Of a stretch of DNA of 64,000 nt, positions 60,115-64,000 are shown piece after piece. Positions within the stretch are counted from its first letter, which is position 1, and each line of letters opens with the position of its first letter. The DNA comes from Micromonospora trifolii. GTDB lineage: Bacteria > Actinomycetota > Actinomycetes > Mycobacteriales > Micromonosporaceae. The notes beneath the pieces were generated by a model that was not told where the DNA came from, did no database searches, and worked only from the letters and a program-made list of their open reading frames with translations. Position numbers and translations under genes: made by a program. The DNA lies in contig NZ_JAKKFD010000029.1 in assembly GCF_022229005.1 (NCBI RefSeq), positions 51,008-115,007 of the forward strand, read 5' to 3'.

Positions 60115-60174
60115 GTTGATCAAGAGGTTTGCGTCACCGGAGGTTGTCCTGGTGACGCAAACCTCTTGATCAAC
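60115..60174. repeat. 60-bp palindrome between convergent genes
   Basis: 24-bp perfect arms (GTTGATCAAGAGGTTTGCGT onward) around a 12-base centre. It follows the C39-like gene and its right end provides the stop codon of the next, minus-strand gene (60172-60170). Could act as a two-way terminator. Confidence 0.85.
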
Positions 60175-60457
60175 GCTGGGAGTCGGGGGCCTGGGTGGGG
60201 TCGGTGGGGGTCTCGTCTTCGCCGGCCAGGGCGGAGCGGAGGCGTTCCTTCTCGGTGCGGCGGCGCTCAGCTGCTTCGGCGATCTCCCCGGCCATCTCGT
60301 CCCGCCAACCACGCAGCAGGAAGAAGGAGAGCGCGGCGGAGAACACCAACGCCAGCATCAGCTTCAGAAACACGTTCATGTCGACCAGCCAGAGGCCGGC
60401 CAGCACGGCGACGAACAGCCCGATCCGGCCCAGCGTGTACTTGAGCGCGGCGCTCAC
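60170..60457 (-). CDS. DUF4229 small membrane protein
   Basis: 95 residues from GTG 60457; other starts upstream at 60463 or 60562 are possible. Two helices (about 11-29 and 33-50) with LKYTLGRIGLFVAVLAGLWLVDMNVFLKLMLALVFSAALSFFLLRGWRDEMAGEIAEA, a typical DUF4229 sequence, then a charged tail. Function unknown. The stop codon is in the palindrome downstream. Confidence 0.78.
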   Translation of the reverse strand: MSAALKYTLGRIGLFVAVLAGLWLVDMNVFLKLMLALVFSAALSFFLLRGWRDEMAGEIAEAAERRRTEKERLRSALAGEDETPTDPTQAPDSQR

Positions 60458-60530
60458 CTGCACCACTCCGTTCTCTCCGTCGCCAGCCACTGCCGGCGGA
60501 AGGGTCGAGCCGCCCGACGGGCGGTCGTGC

Positions 60531-60968
60531 TCAGCCGGTCCGGCGAGCCAGCCAGCGGACACCCGGGAACCAGAGGGCCGCGTACGCCACTGTGAACGCC
60601 CCCGCCGCCAACGCGCCGGAGAGCAGCGGCGGCAACCCCGCGCCCAGACCGGCGATCAGCAGCCCGGCGAACACCCCGACGGCAGCGGCGACAACAGCCG
60701 CCACCACCCGTGCCGCGCCGAACTCCCAGGCCCGGAAGTCGTCCCAGAACAGCCAGGCCGGCAGGATCACCGCCAGCCAACCGTTCGTGTGCCCGAAGTC
60801 GCCGGCGCCGATCGAGGCGAAAGCCCACTCGAACAGCACCAACGCGAGCACGCCGATGACCAGCCCGGCAAGGCACACCCCGAGCAGATCGCCCAGGGTA
60901 CGGATGCGGCCCTCGGCGTCCCGGCGGGGAAACCCGCTCTGCTGCTCAGGTCCTCGTTGCTCGGTCAT
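60531..60968 (-). CDS. Hypothetical membrane protein
   Basis: 145 residues. A hydrophilic N-terminus is followed by four hydrophobic segments (about 27-48, 62-80, 84-108, 113-132). I recognise no motif beyond the Trp/Asp-rich loop WLFWDDFRAWEFG. It stands 23 bp after mqnE and about 70 bp before the DUF4229 gene on the same strand, so the three may be co-transcribed. Confidence 0.7.
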   Translation of the reverse strand: MTEQRGPEQQSGFPRRDAEGRIRTLGDLLGVCLAGLVIGVLALVLFEWAFASIGAGDFGHTNGWLAVILPAWLFWDDFRAWEFGAARVVAAVVAAAVGVFAGLLIAGLGAGLPPLLSGALAAGAFTVAYAALWFPGVRWLARRTG

Positions 60969-60991
60969 CGACTGCGAGGGTACGTGGTGGC

Positions 60992-62161
60992 TCAGGCCCA
61001 GACCTGCTGCGGCTCGGCGCGCCGCTCGGCCAGCGACGGGGCCTTGTCGTACTCCCGGACCACGTTGTAGCGGGTGTCCCGCTCGACGGGCTGGAAGCCG
61101 GCGTCCCAGATCAGGTGCAGCAGGTCGTCCCGGTGCATGGTGTTCGGGGTGCCGTACGAGTCGGCATCGTGGGTGATCTTGTATTCGACGACGGAGCCGT
61201 CCAGGTCGTCCACGCCGAAGTTCAGCGAGAGCTGAGCCACCGACAGCCCGTGCATCACCCAGAAGTTCTTCAGGTGCGGCACGTTGTCGAAGAGCAGCCG
61301 GGAGACGGCGAACGTCTTCAGCGACTCGGCCGGCGAGGCCATCGTGGTACGCGCCTGGATCCGGTTACGGATCTTGCCGTCCGCCGAGTCGACGAAGTCG
61401 TGCTGGTAGCGCAGCGGGATGAAGACCGCGAAGCCGCCGGTCTCGTCCTGCAACTCGCGCAGCCGCAGCACGTGGTCGACGCGGTGCCGGGGCTCCTCGA
61501 TGTGGCCGTACAGCATCGTCGCCGGGGTCTTCATGCCCTTGCTGTGCGCCAGGGCGTGGATGCGCGACCAGTCTTCCCAGTGGCAGGCGTGGTCGACGAT
61601 GTGCTGCCGGACCTCCCAGTCGAAGATCTCCGCGCCACCACCGGTCAGCGACTCCAGGCCGGCGTCCATCAGTTCGTCGAGGATCTCGTCGGCGCTCAGG
61701 CCGCTGATCTTCTCGAACCACTGCACCTCGGTCGCCGTGAAGCACTTGAGCTTGACGTTCGGCAGCGCCGCCTTCAGCTCGCGCAGGACCTTCGGGTAGT
61801 AACGCCAGGGCAGCGTCGGGTGCAGGCCGTTGACGATGTGCAACTCGGTGAGCTGCTCGTCCTCCATCTCCTTGGCCTTGCGGACCGCCTCGTCGATGCG
61901 CATCGTGTACGCGTCCTTCTCGCCCGGCTTGCGCTGGAACGAGCAGTACGCACACGACGCCGAACAGACGTTCGTCAGGTTGAGGTGCCGGTTGACGTTG
62001 AACATCACCCGGTCGCCGTTCAGCTCGGTGCGCTTGTGGTGCGCCAGCCGCCCCAGCCAGGTCAGGTCGTCGCTCTCGTAGAGGGCGACCCCGTCCTCCC
62101 GGGTCAGCCGCTCACCGGCGTACACCTTCGCTTCGAGCTCACGCTTGAGTCCGGCGTCCAT
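60992..62161 (-). CDS. mqnE: Aminofutalosine synthase MqnE
   Basis: A 389-residue radical-SAM enzyme of the futalosine menaquinone route; joins the enolpyruvyl benzoate made by MqnA to the SAM-derived radical. The cluster motif is C66-x3-C70-x2-C73 (CSASCAYC) followed by SFQRKPGEKDAYTM and GLHPTLPWRYYPKVLRELK, which are MqnE-type. Starts ATG 62161; the upstream frame has no support. MqnC and MqnA lie 25 and 17 kb away in this window; MqnB and MqnD are not present. Confidence 0.93.
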   Translation of the reverse strand: MDAGLKRELEAKVYAGERLTREDGVALYESDDLTWLGRLAHHKRTELNGDRVMFNVNRHLNLTNVCSASCAYCSFQRKPGEKDAYTMRIDEAVRKAKEMEDEQLTELHIVNGLHPTLPWRYYPKVLRELKAALPNVKLKCFTATEVQWFEKISGLSADEILDELMDAGLESLTGGGAEIFDWEVRQHIVDHACHWEDWSRIHALAHSKGMKTPATMLYGHIEEPRHRVDHVLRLRELQDETGGFAVFIPLRYQHDFVDSADGKIRNRIQARTTMASPAESLKTFAVSRLLFDNVPHLKNFWVMHGLSVAQLSLNFGVDDLDGSVVEYKITHDADSYGTPNTMHRDDLLHLIWDAGFQPVERDTRYNVVREYDKAPSLAERRAEPQQVWA

Positions 62162-62400
62162 GGCACGTCCCTTCCACCTGCGGTCCGGATCGAGCGTACG
62201 TCGCGGCGCCGAGGGGCCCGGCGGCACGGTCGCCGGCAGCGACCCACTTCACCAGACTCTCAGCCTCCCGTAACCCGCCAACGCATCGACATGAGTGGCG
62301 AGGTGCGGTAGTAACAAGGTGGGGCGGAACACACACACTGGTACCGTCCCGGCGGTCGCGCCCACCGAGCGCGGCGACGAGTGGTTGGACGGGGAGCGGC

Positions 62401-63969
62401 ATGGTCTACAGCGGGCGCGGGCGACGGCAGCGACGACGGAGCCCGGTGATCTCGCCGGTCCTGCGTCCGAAGCTCTGGGCCGCCCTGCTCGGCGCGATCG
62501 CCGCAGCCGTGCTCGCCACTCCCGCGTACGCGGAGCCCGGCGTGCCGACCACAGCGCCGGACACCGGCTCGCGCCCTGCGGTCACCGGCTCGCTTCAGCT
62601 GCCCGGCGGCGCACCGGTCGCCGGCGTGCCCGTCCCGCCGGTGGTCAACGTCGGCAACGGCCCACTGGCCACCGCGATCTCCGCCGGCGAGGTCCAGGTC
62701 GGCGCGCTCGGCGAGGCGTTGCTGGTGAGCCGACAGAAACGCGTCGACGCGCAGGCGCAGCTCGACACGGCCGGCAAGGCGCTGGCGACAGCGCAGGACG
62801 CCCTGCTCCGGGCCCAGCAGACGGCCGACACCGCCGCCGCCGAGGCCGTCAAGGAAGCCGCCGCGCTGCCGCCGGGCGACTTCGCCGAGGACATCCGTGG
62901 GCTCAGCCGCCTCCAGGCGATCACCCGTGGCGAGAAGGTCGACGGCGGCACCACAGGGGTGGCCGGGGAGCTGTCCCGGGCCCGCGCCGGCGAGCAGGCC
63001 GCCTACCAGAAGCACGCCGAGGCCAAGGTTCTGCTCACCGCCGCCGAGACGGAGTTCACCACCGGTCAGACGGCGCTCCGCACCGCCGAGGCGAGCCTGC
63101 TCAAGCTGCGCCGGGACAACGCCGCCGCGCTGATCGAGATCGAACGTCAGCAGGAAGCCACCGAGCAGCAGATCGGCGCCGGCTACGTCTCCAACCAGAG
63201 CATCAGCGGCATGGCCGCGCACCCCCGGGCACTGGCCGCGGTCCGGTACGCGCTCGCCCAGCTCGGCGACCCGTACAAGTGGTCCGAGGAGGGGCCGAAC
63301 CAGTTCGACTGCTCCGGCCTGATGTGGGCGGCGTACCGGTCCCCCGGCGCCGACTACTTCGACCTGCCCCGGGTTTCCCGCGACCAGTACGCCGCCACCC
63401 GGGGCCGTACCGTCCCGCAGAGCGCGCTGCTCCCCGGCGACCTGCTCTTCTTCGCGTCGGGCAGCAGCTGGACGACGATCCACCACGTCGGCATGTACAT
63501 CGGCAACGGCAAGATGGTGCAGGCGCCCACCACTGGCGACGTCGTCAAGATCTCGGTCGTCCGCTGGTCCCGGCTGTACGCGGCCACCCGGGTGATCGGC
63601 GCGGTGCCGGCACCGGTCGTGACCAACCCGACCCCGCCCGTCTCGACTCCGAAGCCGACGCCCACCCCGTCGCCCACGAAGACCACAAAGCCGACGCCGA
63701 CGCCGTCGCCCACGAAGACCACCAAGCCGACGCCCACGCCGACGCCCACGACGCCGACGCCGACGCCGACTCTGACGACCACCCCGACGCCCACCCCGAC
63801 CGGCAGCACCACGCCGACGCCGTCGAAGACCCCGAGCAACACTCCGACGGCCCGGCCCTCGGCACCGACCAACGCGCCGACCAGCTCGTCTCCGGCGACC
63901 ACGCCGAAGGCCAGCACGAGCGCGACGGGCAGTGGCAGCGCGACGGGCAGCCCCAGCGCCACGGGCTGA
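62401..63969 (+). CDS. NlpC/P60 peptidoglycan hydrolase with coiled coil and Pro-Thr tail (RipA-like)
   Basis: 522 residues. A signal peptide (about 25-45, ending PAYAEPG) is followed by a coiled-coil region (about 95-255, with ALVSRQKRVDAQAQLDTAGKALATAQDALLRAQQ) and an NlpC/P60 domain with catalytic C304 (FDCSGLMW) and H362 (HHVGMYIGNG). From about residue 408 a tail of TPTPSPTKTTKPTPTP repeats follows, then a Ser/Thr/Ala end without LPXTG. Probably cleaves wall peptide stems, with the coiled coil controlling access. ATG 62401 is used. Confidence 0.9.
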   Translation: MVYSGRGRRQRRRSPVISPVLRPKLWAALLGAIAAAVLATPAYAEPGVPTTAPDTGSRPAVTGSLQLPGGAPVAGVPVPPVVNVGNGPLATAISAGEVQVGALGEALLVSRQKRVDAQAQLDTAGKALATAQDALLRAQQTADTAAAEAVKEAAALPPGDFAEDIRGLSRLQAITRGEKVDGGTTGVAGELSRARAGEQAAYQKHAEAKVLLTAAETEFTTGQTALRTAEASLLKLRRDNAAALIEIERQQEATEQQIGAGYVSNQSISGMAAHPRALAAVRYALAQLGDPYKWSEEGPNQFDCSGLMWAAYRSPGADYFDLPRVSRDQYAATRGRTVPQSALLPGDLLFFASGSSWTTIHHVGMYIGNGKMVQAPTTGDVVKISVVRWSRLYAATRVIGAVPAPVVTNPTPPVSTPKPTPTPSPTKTTKPTPTPSPTKTTKPTPTPTPTTPTPTPTLTTTPTPTPTGSTTPTPSKTPSNTPTARPSAPTNAPTSSSPATTPKASTSATGSGSATGSPSATG

Positions 63970-64000
63970 TCCGCCACGACCCGCTCCGGCTGTCCGCTCG

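Noticed and set aside
62290..62400. c-di-AMP (ydaO) riboswitch ahead of the NlpC/P60 gene
   Set aside because: Such riboswitches often precede wall hydrolases, but I could not find the conserved segments in the 239-bp spacer.

Overview
The window is a stretch of high-GC actinobacterial chromosome, most like Micromonospora or a close relative in the Micromonosporaceae. The signs are GTG/ATG starts with 4-nt overlaps, a complete 14-gene nuo operon, futalosine-type menaquinone genes, a type VII secretion fragment with a mycosin, and palindromic intergenic repeats. I saw no rRNA, tRNA, CRISPR array, phage or transposon. Coding density is high throughout.

Layout. 1-4.3 kb: edge of a type VII (ESX) secretion locus (mycP, two WXG100 substrates, eccE). 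4.4-7.7 kb: small membrane protein, GNAT enzyme, RarD-type exporter, ECF sigma/anti-sigma pair. 7.7-12.2 kb: PhoX-type phosphatase behind a good PHO-box candidate, an IclR regulator and an MFS transporter. 12.2-32.4 kb: a respiratory block with a polyprenyl diphosphate synthase, nuoA-N, a geranylgeranyl-reductase-type flavoprotein and menG. 32.5-36 kb: two paralogous LPVTG wall-anchored proteins separated by the scar of a lost third unit. 36.2-41.5 kb: mqnC and paaABCDE. 41.9-46.6 kb: two beta-lactamase-fold serine hydrolases, mqnA, an MFS exporter and its HTH regulator. 47-53.4 kb: a HelD/HelR-type ATPase, a self-regulated ABC transporter operon and a VOC protein. 53.4-56.5 kb: a BtuFCD-like ABC importer under a cobalamin riboswitch. 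56.6-64 kb: secreted M14 carboxypeptidase, C39-like peptidase, two small membrane proteins, mqnE and a RipA-like NlpC/P60 hydrolase.

How it works together. The polyprenyl synthase, MqnA/C/E, MenG and the MenJ-like reductase make and tailor menaquinone, the electron acceptor of the adjacent NADH dehydrogenase. A second theme is the cell envelope: ESX secretion, wall-anchored proteins, NlpC/P60 and SxxK hydrolases.

The least expected signals are non-coding: (i) intergenic repeats in the nuo and paa operons whose first TGA is the stop codon of the upstream gene; (ii) 75-bp palindromic elements of two sequence types; (iii) an orphan promoter followed by a terminator hairpin, left by a collapsed tandem duplication that also copied the end of mqnC; (iv) a cobalamin riboswitch with a visible hairpin overlapping the ribosome binding site.
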